Positions 28,181 through 42,075 are shown, counted from the first letter of the stretch. The stretch is DNA of 64,000 bases from Plasmodium brasilianum (GCF_023973825.1 NW_027122950.1:248001-312000); one strand, 5' to 3'. Notes: generated by a model from the letters alone, not told the origin. Made by a program: numbers and translations.

Positions 28181-29040
28181 ATGGAAAAAAGATTAGGTCA
28201 AAGTTTTTTATTAAAATTGGTATGCTTATACTTTAATCTAGAATATGTAGTTTTTACAATGAAGAGGTATGATTATTTTGTTTAAAGAAAATTATATTTT
28301 TTATTTATCAGGTTCTTATTTTTATCAACTATGATTTTAAGATTGAGATTAATTATTATTTTAAATAACAAATATATATTTTTTTCTATTAGAACACGTT
28401 TAATATATTTATGGGAAACCATACGCATAATATAAAATTAGATTTAAGAAATTTTCGATTACTAGCAGAACTTGCACAAAAAAACGTTTCACATATTATA
28501 TATTCACAACAGATACCTAATTATAAAGAGAATGATGAATCATTTGTATTTAAAAATTGAAATTGGAACAAACAAACAAGCACACAACTAAGGAGAAGTT
28601 CGTTATATGAAGAATTCAATAAACAATATAAGGTACAAAAAAAATTAATATATGGAAAAAAACAATTATCTCATTTTGAAAAAAAAACATTCAAGCAACA
28701 TGATTACGTAGATTTTATTATAAAAAAAATCTTCAATTAATAATAAGACATACCAAAAATTAATATGTAAAAAGTTTGGGCATAAAATGTTTTTACGTAC
28801 TTTAGTACACTCGTGCACATTATTAGCATCATTAGGAGGTTCACTTTGTAGTTTTTTGGTCAAAGTAAAAATTTTTATACTACTGTTAGTTATGACTACG
28901 TTAATATAATTTAAAAAGATGAATACGATATAACATTTCTTGTATTTTTTGGTATATTAATTGTCATATTGTTGATATGGTCTGCTTTTACTTATATGAA
29001 GTTTAGAAAATATAAAAGAATTTTGAAAACTAAATGTTAG
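28181..29040 (+). pseudogene. fam-m-like exported-protein pseudogene
   Basis: Exon 1 28181-28266 (MEKRLGQSFLLKL..., ends at a gtatga donor but is one base short of the usual 87). Intron to the acceptor 'ttctattag' at 28392. Exon 2 starts NTFNIFMGN and holds FRLLAELAQ, a canonical RxLxE PEXEL. An in-frame TGA at about 28558 is followed by about 60 more codons in the same frame (NWNKQTSTQLRRSSLYEEF..., then HFEKKTFKQHDYVDF). A frameshift near 28733 leads to INNKTYQKLICKKFGHKM, matching the fam-m order EKKIFKELDY.DFLKNN..ISNKIYKKI. A second stop and shift precede the last membrane helix (about 28940-29000) and the basic tail ending at 29040. At least three lesions make it a pseudogene. It forms a same-strand doublet with the fam-l gene 1.9 kb downstream. 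Confidence 0.78.
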
Positions 29041-30494
29041 AATGGATAAAAAAAATGTTATTATTTATGTAGAGTACCTAGTAATATGAATAAAAATATG
29101 TATTATAATTAGTTATATGCTCAATAAAGATATGCATAATTGCCTAAATTACATGAATGTACATATGCTAGCTAGAACTTTTGGTACTCAAAAGTAAATA
29201 GATGCTTTATTAGTATATTTGTTATTTTGAATGTATTGGTGTTTCACAAGATGTTTTTAGAGTCTTTCTTCTGTTATATTAAGTATTACAGCGTGTTATT
29301 TATATTTATGTATTAAAATAGATACTGATGTATGGTATATGTATGTAAGATAAAATTAATATATTATGGAATAATCATGGAATTTTATTGATGTATCATA
29401 ATTTGTGCTTGAAATAAAACTTGTTCGTTTCAATTTTCCTTGTTGCTCTAGTACAAATATATTATTTTTTTAAATAACTTTAATAAGATCATTGTTAGTT
29501 TTGAAATAAGGATAAAAGTGTATAGTTCTTTATTTAATAGAATGAAGTGAAAATATATTGTTGCATTAATGTGTATATATATATTTATTTCTTACTTATA
29601 AATAAGCATAAAATTTATTCTATAGAATACGTTTTTTAACAAACACAAAATTATAATATTTATTGTAAATATATTTTTAATAAATGATTAGTTCTATATG
29701 TTTTAAAAGATAAAATATAAATATATCATAAAACAATATCTTTATTAAATACTGGTTTTATGTAACTTTAATAATTTCAGACTTCTAAATCATCACAATT
29801 AAATGAAAAGTTAAAAACATTTTTTAACCTATTGTTGTGTCTATGTGTGTTTTTATTTCATTTTTGCAAAATTACTCAAATATGTATTATAAAAAATATT
29901 TAAAAATAAGCATACTATAAATTGTTTTTATAACTTATGATAATAAAGAACGGAAATAAATTGTTAATTTTTATTAATTATTGTTGCATATGTTAAAATT
30001 CTTTTTTTTTTTTTTTCTTCTTTTTATATTACTAAAAGAATATATATATATATATGTATATTTAAATAAAAAAAAATTATTTCCTTAAAAATAAAGAAGC
30101 TTAACTAGTTATTTAGTATAAATTACGTATAATTAAAAATTTTTAAATTGAAAAATTATATTATAAAAATAAAGGAACAGTGACTATTTATCTTTGAAAT
30201 ATATTTTTTTTTAAGTTTCTACATTATACATATTTTATTTTTAAATTATAATATGAACAATAAAATTTTAAATACGTTTATGTATTAACTAATGAAAGTG
30301 GTATAAATTTTATATACTAAAATTTGTAAGGAATGCAGTATTCTTTATTTATTATTACTATTATTAAAATTATTAATATGTTTTATGCATAAACATTTTT
30401 CCAAAATATTATGCGTATAAAATTAGTATAATTAATAGAAAAAAATTATTAAAATAGATAATAATTCACTTTTTCTATAGAAGAAGGAATTATT
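29041..30494. other. Intergenic region between fam-m-like pseudogene and fam-l gene
   Basis: A+T-rich, no gene seen. About 740 bp after the pseudogene a 'cttctaaatcatcacaa' phrase (29781) matches one about 750 bp after the fam-l stop (32553), so the two 3' flanks appear related. Confidence 0.45.
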
Positions 30495-30520
30495 TATATT
30501 CTCTATATTCTATATTGTGC
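30495..30520 (+). promoter_or_regulatory. Conserved upstream motif before fam-l gene
   Basis: 'tatattctctatattctata' followed by ttgtgc, ending 391 bp before the start codon. Nearly the same words occur before the fam-m gene (48361-48390). Confidence 0.35.
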
Positions 30521-30910
30521 AAATACTAAATATATTTAAATATTAAGAAATCATATAATTTTTTTTTACTTTAAAAATATATAATAAAAAAATTATTTTA
30601 TTACTTTGCTATATTAAATAGTAATTTATACCTTTCTAATATGTATAAATGAATACAAATTATATTATTCTAATTAATGTTACATTTATAAAAATAAAAT
30701 TAAAATAATAATTATATAATATAGTTTTAAAGCTACTTCTCTTTGTTTATATAGCAAAAAATATTATAGTTATATAAACTTTACTATGTATTTACAAAAA
30801 AATAGAAAAGAAATTAAATGAATAATTATCGTACCTTTAACATCAAAAAAATACTACATTATTGTTAATTTTTCTTTACTGAACTTATTACAAAATTAAA
30901 TTTCTATATG

Positions 30911-31806
30911 ATGGAACAAAAAATTATGTTTTTCCTATTTTTTAAAATTTCTGGGTTTATTTTTTTTTTATCTTGTATAAGTCATTTTAACAATGAAGCT
31001 GTATGATACTGTTATATAGATATATCTTCACTTTTCATAATTTTTACGTGTTATTTTTATTATTACTGCTTTTCAGAATTACTTTATATCATATATTAAA
31101 TAATATATATTTAAGTTCTTTTTTTTAGAGCACGTTTATCAAATATTTAGGTGAGAACTATAATAATAGTAGCAAAATAGATAAAATAAATTATAGATTA
31201 CTGGCAAAATATAAACAGTATAAAAATTACAACGATGTAGGTTTAAATGAAAATATACAAAATAAATGGGAGCACCAAGAAAAAAATATATATAATAATA
31301 AAAAATGGGGAAAGAGAAAGAACAAACAGTCTAATAGAAGTTTATTAAATAAGGCACAATATTATACCGAAGTTATAGATTACAATAATGGAATGTTTGA
31401 TGGAAAACATTTTCATTTTCAAAAAAAATGGATAAAAAAAAAAGATTATGATGATTATGTCGAAAAAAAAAGAAGAATTTGTGATATATCTTTAAAAAAA
31501 TTAAAATTTAGAAATTATGGTTATGTCGTTGCTATATTTATTATTATTTCCTTCTTTGGAATAGGAATACCAGTATTATCAGGGATGAAATCTTTAGATA
31601 CAGTATTGGATTTTATTGTTGAGTTTCCGTTATTTAAATATTTTAAAAATCTTATAAGTGGATTGTCAGAATCACAAAAATATTGTCTTTTAGGAATAAC
31701 GTTAAGTACAATTATCATTACTTTATCGATTATAGTTGTAAAGGCAATTTGTAAGATCTTAATAAATAATGAAAAATATATAAAATTTAGGTTAATGAAT
31801 GACTAA
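30911..31806 (+). CDS. fam-l protein (second copy)
   Basis: Exon 1 30911-31000 (30 codons, MEQKIMFFLFFKI..., signal sequence; an in-frame ATG lies directly before at 30908). A 128-nt GT-AG intron ends in 'ctttttttttag'. Exon 2 31129-31806; 255 residues. Exon 2 starts STFIKYLGENY, with YRLLAKYKQ at about residues 52-60 (PEXEL-like, Lys at position 5). A linker rich in Asn and Lys is followed by the fam-l signature YYTEVIDYNNGMFDGKHFHF and KKWIKKKDYDD, RRICDIS, then two membrane helices (about residues 161-181 and 216-240) and a short basic tail. It is closely similar to the fam-l gene at 10.6 kb in signature, helices and gene structure. Export to the host cell is predicted from the family; the function is unknown. 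No lesion is seen. Confidence 0.87.
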
Positions 31807-34800
31807 TATGAATAATAAAAGGCATATATACTTCTGCAAGGAATCCTTTAATATGAATTATTAGCTATAATATTTTTAATGATAAACTTAATAAGAATAT
31901 ATATTATGTGTAAAATATTATAAATATACATATGTATAATTATTATATTCCAAAGAACAATAAAATGTTATATTCTTTTTTTTTTTTTGTGTATTGAACA
32001 TTCTGATGTTTCTAAATTTGTATTTCAAGTTATATTCTTAATTAACTAAATGTCATGAAATAAATATATGTTTGTATATTTATATATATATCTATGAAAT
32101 ATACATATTTGTGTTTTAAAATGATTATACAATAACATAGTTCACATTATTATATAAAAACCTTATAACCTATATTTGTAATAAAACGATATATATTATA
32201 TATCATAACATATTGTAACCTAAAATTATAACATGTTTATTTTATTAAGTAATAGTATTAGTTTGTAATTAAAAAAATATTTGCCCTTTATTGTATTGAA
32301 TGAAACAACGTGCATATACTTCGTTTCATTGGTAATTATACATTCCTTTCTTTTAATTTAGGAAAAATAATATATATTTTGCAAGATATATTTTATGTAA
32401 AATGTGTCATAAAACATAAATATTGTAAAAGTAATTTATATATACATTCATCTTTTTTTTCATAATATATATATGAAATTATAAATATACAATGAATTAG
32501 TATACTTTTAAATTATATATTAATTATAGTTGAATACTAACTTGGGTGTTCTAAATCATCACAAATATGTGATGTTATTAAACGAATTTTTATATAATAT
32601 TTGTACTTAATTGTAGTGGTACCTCAATATTTCACAAATTATTTGAATATTTATTCTACTTAAACAATATATATGAATAATCTATGTATTATATTTTTTT
32701 CCATATTATTAAATGATTAAAATAATGGAAAAATATTAAGAAAATATTAATAATTATTTCTTGAATTTTTTTTCTAAATATTTTTTATTTGGGATTAAGT
32801 AATGGAAAGTTTATATATCACATTTAAATGTGGTATAGGCTATTAATTTCGTATTTCACTAATAATTACATTATATAAAATGAATAATTTAATTAATGGG
32901 CTTTGACACAATTATTCATTTGACAATAAAAAAAGACTTATTTTATTAATAATATATATCGCTTATTTTATTTTTCTATGTAATATTAAAAAATATATTT
33001 TTTAATAAGTATTTAAATTATATAATTATATAATTTTATGATATTATTATAATGAAGTTTGGGAACTTATTTTAATATCTACCAAACAAAAATATTTACT
33101 AAAACGAAGTACAAGAATTATTTAAGTGTTATTATGAATTCAACTATTTGTAATATGTTTTAATTTTTTATTAATTTTTATATACTATGTTTTTTTAGTT
33201 CCTAATAATATATGTTCAATAAATTTGCTGATTAATAACTATCTTGAAATAATTTTCTTTTGTTACTTTTAATTTCGTTTATTTTATAGTATATTATTTG
33301 CTAAGTCGGTTATAATAATATGTAAATATATTAAAAAATATAACTATTATTTGGATAAATATTTAATGAAATATTTATGGATGTTTATGATCGGCTAAAT
33401 ATTTCTTGTAATGTATTGAAAAGAAAAATATGTTATATTACGTATATTATAAAGAATGAAAAGTTAATACATCCTATACACTGGTGATAAATTTTATGTT
33501 TTACATATATATATAATATATCTAATCAAATTATTGTATACTCAGACAGTTATTAATTATAAAATGGAAGTTTTATTATTCTTCTTAAATTATGTAAATT
33601 TATATATTAAACATATATTGAGGAACTCAAAATTGTTAAACATCTATCAAAATAAGATAGAAAAAATATATTGTTATGTGTGAATAGAATAATATATCAA
33701 TATAGTATATATACTAAAAGCTTTTATATCCTTAAATTGTAATGTTAGTTTTCCCTTTATCTATTCAACTGAATAACAGAATGTGATAATAATTTTATGT
33801 ACACTTTTACTTAATTATCAAGGAAAAAAAATTAACAGCAAATATTGTATTTGATTTTTCTCAACATATCAAATATATATACAAAAGAAGTTTATACAAA
33901 CCAATAATTCATTTAAAAGTGGGAAAGTAACTGAATGATGTGGTAAATGAGCTCCTTTAATAAATTACACTCTATTTGGTAATATAATTTTTAAATGAAA
34001 CACTTTTTCACATTAAAGTAATAAATTATTTTTATTATTTACTATTTATTTACTTTGCTAATAAAAACGGATTATTCATTAAACCACCTCTACTGTATAT
34101 GCATTTATGTCTTTATACCTATGATAGGTAACATATGAGCTATTTGGGAGGTTATGAAACAGAGTACACGTAATATATAAAAGTATAAGGAAAGATATTA
34201 ATCAATATTACATCTACTCTAAGTTAAGAAAAGTAGTTTCATATGATAAAAATTTTATATACGTTTAATAATCCATAAAAGTGCAGTATACATTAAAATT
34301 TAGTTAACACATAATTTCTTTGTCATTTAAAATGTTACATTACGTATAAAAAATATATATATCTTTTGCATTTTTTCAAATTATGTTTGAATTACAATCG
34401 ATATAATTTCATATAAATAATATCATAATTCAATATCTCTAAAAAAAATTATTATTTTAAATGTTATGTAAATGTATATTATAGCAATTTCCATGTCAAT
34501 TATATCTCAATATATATACATAAGCTAAATATAATCATAAAGTATAAATATTTCAAATGTATTGTTTTTTCCCTTAATATGTTATTTTTCAAAAAAAACG
34601 ATCAACAATAAAAGTATATATTTTTAAGAGTATCTCAAGTTTCGAAAATATATTAAATTTGAGAATTTTTTGAGACGTATTATTATCTTATTATTATAAT
34701 GAATTATTCTTCAATGTACGAAATACATGTTATTATTACTAATTATATACATAGTTTTAAAAATAAATCATCAATATTTCTATAATTATTCAAAAAAACA

Positions 34801-35577
34801 AAATATTCTTAAATTTTTATGAAGAACTTCCAGTTAATAAGAAAATTTTTTAACTTAAATATTATTTAATTAATTTGGTGAACATAACATATTATATAAT
34901 ATAACATATTTAATGTAATTAACAAAAATAAATGAGTATTATAAAAATAAAAATATATATATAAATTACTATATAATGAATATGATTGTAAATTATTAAA
35001 AGGCATAATTTATGAAATACAAAGAATGAATATTCCTGTAAGATAAAATAAATAATCTTACAAAATAAGAAACAAAAATTAGAAAATAGCTTAAGGAAAA
35101 TATATAACTCTCAAAATAATTAAAAAAAATTATTAAAGTTATATTTTGTTCATTGTAATATCATTAGATCTTTAAGATTTCATAAGTGACAAAACTGAGC
35201 CACTAAATTAACATAATTATTAAGGTCTATATTTGAATAAAACGTTTAATATAAAAAATAAATAACACAATTAAAAATTGAGGTGTAAAATACTTTAAAA
35301 ATAATATATAATATAATTTTTTTTTTTTCATGAAAAAATTAATTATTAAATATTCGTATATTTCTTTCATTGCAGCTTTATTAAGAAAATGTAAATTTAT
35401 AAGTATCTAAAATTTATTTGAAACAAATTATAAAAATATGAACAAAATAAAACTTTATATTTATATAGTAAAATAAAAATTTATATTCATAATTACAATA
35501 AGAAGAAAAAATATAATATTAAAACAACATATTTCTTTTCTGTTATAAATAATAAAGAATAAAGTGTAAAATGCCCG

Positions 35578-35579
<2 letters not shown>

Positions 35580-35615
<36 letters not shown>
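35580..35615. repeat. (AT)n microsatellite, about 18 units
   Basis: Uninterrupted alternating a/t run. Simple repeat in intergenic DNA. Confidence 0.9.
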
Positions 35616-35618
<3 letters not shown>

Positions 35619-36922
35619 TTTTAATAAATTTCTAATCCGTAATATTTTATTTGTAGCATGATAATAGTGTTATGCATAAAGTACAATATTTTATAGTACA
35701 ATATTTAAAAAAACTTACTGTAGCAATTACATATATCAAGAAACATAAAAAAATATTCGTTAATATTTTCTTAAATTACTGATATAATAATTTATGCTTT
35801 ATTTCATTTACAATTAGAAAAGAAAACACATAATAGAAATATTAAAGTATATCTATAAATTTTGAAACAAAAAAAATATTAACTTTCAACATTATTCTAG
35901 TTCCTATGAATAATTAAATATATATTGTAATTATATTTTCCAAAATTAGTATATATATATATGTATATATTAATTAATTCCATTCCAGTTAAATTAAAAG
36001 TAACATATTTATCACATTAGAAAAATAAAAATATTTTTATCTTATTTTTAAGGAAATGAATATTTTAAAGTTTTTGTTAAATGTTTGTTTAAAAATTAAT
36101 TGGAGATTGTTTTATATAAATATATTGATGAATAAAAATCTTTTCTCTATGTGAGCTGTAATAACCTACATAAAGTAATCATTTCAGATATAACATAAAG
36201 TGGCACATAGGAACAGAGGTTTTATTAATATTATACAGGTTACTTAAAAATTCATGGATTTATGATTAAAATAAATATATGCAATCATTTTTATTGTATT
36301 TGAAAAATATTTTTTTTATTATGTCATTTTCGTATTTTTGTAATTTTCTTTCATTTACTTATTATTATTTTTTGAAAATATACCAGGTTTATAATAATAA
36401 TGCAGATATTTGCTATTTATTTAGCACAACAGGATAAAACATATAGTATTAATAAAAATATATTTATGACATTAAAGGAACAATTACTATAAAATAAAGA
36501 ATATATTGTAATTTTATGAAGTGGCCTTATTAACTCATATAAATATTTAAAGTAAAAAATTTTTTAAAACGAATATATCATTAGGAATTACAATTTCTAA
36601 CAATAAATAATAAAAATGCTATTTTCTATTAAAGAAAATATGATAATATGTAATCATTATGGATATATATATATAATATACTTTTACCATACTAAATTTC
36701 TTTCTTTTTACTATTTACTATTATTAAGTGTCAGTGTTAAATTTATTCATGTTATAATTATAAATATTTATGTAATAAATGCAATATACTTATAATTTAT
36801 TCCATATAACAAAATGGTTGTTATTTTTAATCAAGAAATATATAAATAGTTGTAAATACTAATAAAAAAAAGTGTACTTAATAAATAATTTTCAAATATA
36901 TTTCATTATTTAACAATCATAA

Positions 36923-36924
<2 letters not shown>

Positions 36925-36969
<45 letters not shown>
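36925..36969. repeat. (TA)n microsatellite just upstream of the PIR start codon
   Basis: About 22 alternating t/a units, ending 56 bp before the PIR exon 1 ATG. Probably in the 5' UTR or core promoter and likely to vary in length. Confidence 0.9.
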
Positions 36970-36971
<2 letters not shown>

Positions 36972-37025
36972 TTTTAATTGTGTAATCTAGTAAATACATA
37001 ATAAAGCTCAAAGGAAATAATAAAA

Positions 37026-38913
37026 ATGGAAGAAGAAGTTTATGTATAATTTCATTTTTAATATAAATAATAATTTTTTCACTTCATATACATATCATTT
37101 TGCATAAAGAACATGAATATACAGATTCTTCATAATAATTGTTTAATTATTATATAATGAATTGTATATATTCAATTTACAGAATGACATTTTAAAACAG
37201 TTACCTTCATATACGTTATATAATAAATTTAATTCTGAGATTAAGGAGGTAAAATATAACAACGCTTGTAATATACCTGATTCAGTAACAAGTGAATACA
37301 AGGATAATTGTATTAATCTTTGTAAAAAAGTTGCAAGAAATTTAGAGAATTTACCTAAAAAGGATAAGTCATGGAGTTATGAAAACCGTTGTTTACATTA
37401 TAAATACTGGTTATATGAAGAAATAAGAAAAATTTTTCAAGATGATGCGAAACCAAATGATGTGGAAGTAGTTATTAAAGAATTTCTTAGAGTTCAACCC
37501 CTTCTTACCACAGATTATGAAATATTAAATTGTGATTATAAATTTTCACAAAATAACTTACAGGAATTGGAAACTAAAATCAAGGAGAAATATATGTTTG
37601 ATTATTTTACAAATTATGAACATATTAAAGCTAAAGAAACTTGCGACAATGTGAAAATTGATAAATATAAAAAATACCTTAATTATATTCTTGAATTATA
37701 CAATAGTAAAAAAAAGGACTGTTGTGTGCAAAAAATATCGAAGTGTCCAAACTACTTTTTAAATTGTGATAATGAATTTAATCCAAGTGAACTCATATCT
37801 ATATTAGGATCCTCGTATGACGGAAATTGTAATGGACTAAAAAGTTTTGAAGGAACTAAAATCTCTGAAGAAAAATTAGAATCTAGCGATTTGGAACAAG
37901 ATTTTTTGGATACAATTCATTTCACTAATTGCCATGTTAAGAATAATGACAAAGAATTATCATGTGGTTTTGTCCGAGCATCTGCCTTGACACGTAGAAA
38001 TATGATTGATGTTGTAAACAGTGGACAGGAGAACGGCGAACGATCCTATTCAGAAGATCGAACGTCTGTATCGAGTATACATTCAGAACATGCGGCACTA
38101 CATGAAGAAGTTAGAAAAATAGCGGGTATTAGTTCAGAAGAAACGAATAATCTGTCTACTCTTAAAAAAAAAGAAGGAGTTGATCTTAGGTGGAACATAA
38201 GCAAAGATGGAACACTACGTTGTACTTCGGAGATCCTAGAGAAAGATACATCAGGACCTTGCACATATATGGAAGAATTGGTTAAAGAAGGTATTTTTAT
38301 AAAATTAGAAAATTCTTTGGGTTATCGATTAAAGAAGGGGGAGACGTGGCCTCCCAAAGCATTAAAAATAGTTATTAAAAAAAAAAACCAAAGTCAAATG
38401 GAGAATTATAAATCGCAAAAATTAGGATATACTGAACATGCATTAATTTTAAAGCCTAAAGAATTAAGGTTTTATGATATCGAAAATCCAAATGCAGAAA
38501 CCTACCCCGAAAAAGATGCAGAAACGTATGTATTACAGAACACTTTTGTCCGTGTTTCCATTGTAGTTGCTTTAGTAATGGGAATAATTATGGTTTTGTT
38601 CCTTTATTTCAAAGTAAATAAAAAATTTCATTATGTAATACGAATAAGTTATATGATACTAATTATAATATAATTGTATTAAAATGTTATTAGTGAAAAA
38701 TAATCACATTATATGTGTTTTAATTTTTTTTTTTTTTTTGTACATTAGTTTACTATCTTTGGATCATATGTAGGTAAAATTAAAAACAGGAAAAAAAGAT
38801 ATAGAATTTATTTGGCTGACTTAAATACCCAAAGATCCTCAAAGAGATACATAAAACGTACTTATAGAAATACCAACAGAAGGAGATTTAGTGTAGTAAA
38901 CATAGAACAATGA
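37026..38913 (+). CDS. pir: PIR protein, intact three-exon gene
   Basis: Exon 1 37026-37043 (MEEEVY, donor gtataa), exon 2 37183-38613, exon 3 38749-38913; introns 139 and 135 nt, phase 0, 537 residues. Exon 2 starts NDILKQLPSYTLYNKF, like other PIR N-termini. Conserved PIR features follow: DNCINLCKK, then NRCLHYKYWLYEEIRK (the Cys...YWL motif), CDYKF, ETCDN, KDCCVQ and CPNYF. From about residue 265 to 460 there is an unusually long, charged, Ser/Glu/Lys-rich stalk. The membrane helix is about residues 463-482. Exon 3 (54 codons) starts FTIFGSY, the usual FTPFGS-type junction, and gives a short, very basic cytoplasmic tail ending FSVVNIEQ. PIR proteins are the largest variant family of Plasmodium, placed in or on infected cells; their exact role is unsettled. 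It is the only intact PIR gene here and the only one on the plus strand. Confidence 0.9.
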
Positions 38914-41900
38914 ACTTCGCTCTATTAGTGTTATACAGATTATCAAATGTTCCAGATTAAAGATATTAAAAAGATACAATGTTTAGGTAAATATATATTT
39001 CTGTTAAATATGAACAATTAAAAAAAACAAGAAAAAAAGTGGTATAATTAATATATATTCATTTTCTTAATATTTTATATTTATTTGTATTTTTTTTTTA
39101 TATTTTTTTATAATATTATTAATTTAATTTTTTTATTAAAGTACTTTCTTTAAATTACTATAATTTTAGCATATAATATTATTATTTTTTTTATATAATA
39201 AAATATATTTCATTTTGATGTTTAGTAATAACGTAAGGCTATAATGCACAATTAGCTGAACCCATATAGTAGTAGAAAATTATTATTTATTTCAATTTTA
39301 CTCATAATTAGGTTTAGTAAGTTCATTTAATGATTTGTTAAAGCTTCAAATATAAGAAATATATTATAGATATATTTAATATAAAAATAAATTTGAATTC
39401 ATGGATATAATGTATAAATTTAGAACATGTAAATTAGCAAATCAAATTGTATCTTTACTAACTTCAAAAAATGTAAACATAATGCAACTCATAAAATAAT
39501 AATACGTAAATTAGGGCATTCTAATAAAAAAAGATAAATAGAAAATTAAGATTAAATATTATATTATCATCCGTGTAACAAAATTTTAAATTTCTAACAA
39601 TATTTATATAGTCTTATTTTATATTATTTTTTGGGTAAAATAATATTGTATCTGAAGAACATTGCATCTATATATATACGATGAAGTTAATTAATATTCT
39701 GAACTCTATACGATATAAGACTTTTATTAAAGATATAATTAATTTATGTTGAATGTTAAGGATGTACTCGATATGTTTCATCAGTACAATTTATATTATT
39801 TGTTTGAGGAATATATTATAAATATACATGAAAAAATTAATTAAAAAAAAATCATCATTAATAAAGTTAATGCATTTATTTGTGTCAAAAAAAAGCATTA
39901 TGAAATAATAAGTATTATACAAGAAAACAATATTAAGTATACGTAAATTATTTTATATTACTATTGTTCTCCGACATAATAATATATAAAATGTTAGTGA
40001 AGTTCCAATAGCAGTTATTATATAAAAACATATCCATTATTCAATATTAAAAAAAAAAAAAATTTTAATTATATATTTATAGAATAAATACATATAAACT
40101 AAAAAAAATAACGTTTACAAAAAAACTTTAATATAAACCATTAGTTGATATAATATACATATAATTAAGTATCAAAAACTACCGGAAAATAAAATTTTTT
40201 TTGTTAGTGATATATATAAATATTTTAATTGATCTTATTATCAAATGTTAGAATTATAATTCTGTTTAACTTATAAAATATACATTTACTTTTTAGTATT
40301 TTAAAAACATTAACTAGAAACTATTATTTTAATTTATTTACACATTTTCTATATTATTTTTTTTTTTTTTTCTGCAATTTATCATTAATTTATTTATTAC
40401 GTTTATATAAGATGTTTTTTTATTTATTTTTCCAATGTTTCATTGTTAGGTTATAAGATTAATTAATCATTATGAATAGAATGATTTCAATTTAGTCAAT
40501 AATATTATTAATATGAATTATTTCTATTAATTAGATTAAAATTTATTAATAATTATTTTATATTTTATGATCCCAAAAATACGAATAAATACCATATAAA
40601 ATAAACCTATAAGTATTAAAAAAACATATAATAATTGAGGAAACCAAATATTTTAACTGGTTAGCTTTTATACCCATTTACTTATTTCACTATTATGCTT
40701 TCATGAAATAAATTATGTATACTATTCGAACTCTAATTCACAATGTATAGGAAATGAAATTATGAGGGATAAATTTAGCACAAAAATGCTGCTATTAGGC
40801 GTTGCATTAGAACTATAATTGTTTTTTCATGGTTATTATTTATATTTTCTTACGTATTATTCATTTGAATTTTTCCTTTTAACTTTTATCTTTTTGAATT
40901 AAAGATAATCTAAATGTATCATAGTTCATAAGAAAATGTTTGCTTTAATTATTATTGTATATATATAATCATTGTATTATTATAATATTTTCTTATGTTT
41001 TATTATTTCTATATCAAATATAGCGGTAATAATAAGTATTTTTAGAATTATACATAATTCTTATTATAATTGTAAATTCGTTAAATCATTAATACACATA
41101 TTTAATAATTAGTGCATGTAATATATATAAATTATATACAGATTAATCATTCATCCTTTTTCTATAAGTATATGTTATTAAATTATTTAAAATTATTTAT
41201 ATACATATTACATCTTTCTATTTTTATTTTTAGGAATAATTTACTTTATTGTGTATTTATTTTAATTATTAAATTATTAATGTAATTTTTTTAATAAAGA
41301 ATTCAATTTTATTTAGTAAAAGTATAATTTAATTAATTATTTAATTCCAATGAATTATAAGTATTTATAAGCAAAAATTTATTAAACTAATAAGATAAAA
41401 AAAAGAATGCTTATTTATTTTTTATATAACAATTAAACTACACCATTAGGTCAATATATGCTGCATTATAAAAAAAGAAAAATAGAGAATTCCCATTTTA
41501 TTTTATATAAATGGAAAATTTTATATAAATAGATTAATAATATATTACTTTCTTTTTTTTTTTTTATTTATTATACAAATATATCTTCTAAATACATAAT
41601 GAACTAGAAAAAAAAGAATTTAGGCTCATTCAAAAATTTTCATTTAGAAATAATTGAATAAATTAATTATATTAAAAAGTTATGAACTTCAAAAAATACA
41701 TTACAAAAATAAAAAAGCATTCATTATTTTCCTTTAAAATATATATTTTTTTTATTAAGTAGTATATTAGAAATTTTGGTTTTTCAATATATTATAAAAT
41801 ATGAGTAGTATTATAGATTTACATAGTAAATAAATGGATGAAATATATAACACAAAAATTAGCACATATAGTATTTTTTTTTTTGTTAAAACGTTTAGTA

Positions 41901-42042
41901 TTATTATATTTTTACATTAATTAATGTTTTATTAATAATAAGTAATTTTTCCATAATATAATATTTATAAAATTATCATTAATAGAAGGAAAATATTATT
42001 AAGATTATTTATGATTCTCTTAATAAATAGGAGAACGAATTA
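38914..42042. other. Intergenic region between PIR gene and exported-protein gene
   Basis: A+T-rich, no supported gene. A 53-codon open patch (40657-40818) with somewhat balanced amino-acid use is discussed as a finding. Confidence 0.45.
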
Positions 42043-42075
42043 TCTATATTCTGTAAATTCTATATTCTGTATAAA
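42043..42075 (+). promoter_or_regulatory. Conserved upstream motif before exported-protein gene
   Basis: 'ctatattctgtaaattctat' followed by attctgtat, ending 378 bp before the start codon. It is a variant of the motif before the other exported genes. Confidence 0.3.

Larger units (their letters stand above)
31807..37025. other. Intergenic region between fam-l gene and PIR gene
   Basis: No supported gene. A+T-rich with two long (TA)n runs near the PIR end. The patch 34,080-34,170 is less A+T-rich, but I see no open frame or RNA fold I can defend. Confidence 0.45.

Noticed and set aside
37162..37182. PIR start at the beginning of the long open frame
   Set aside because: The frame begins at a TTG inside an intron that ends in 'ttcaatttacag'. 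The true start is the short exon MEEEVY at 37026.
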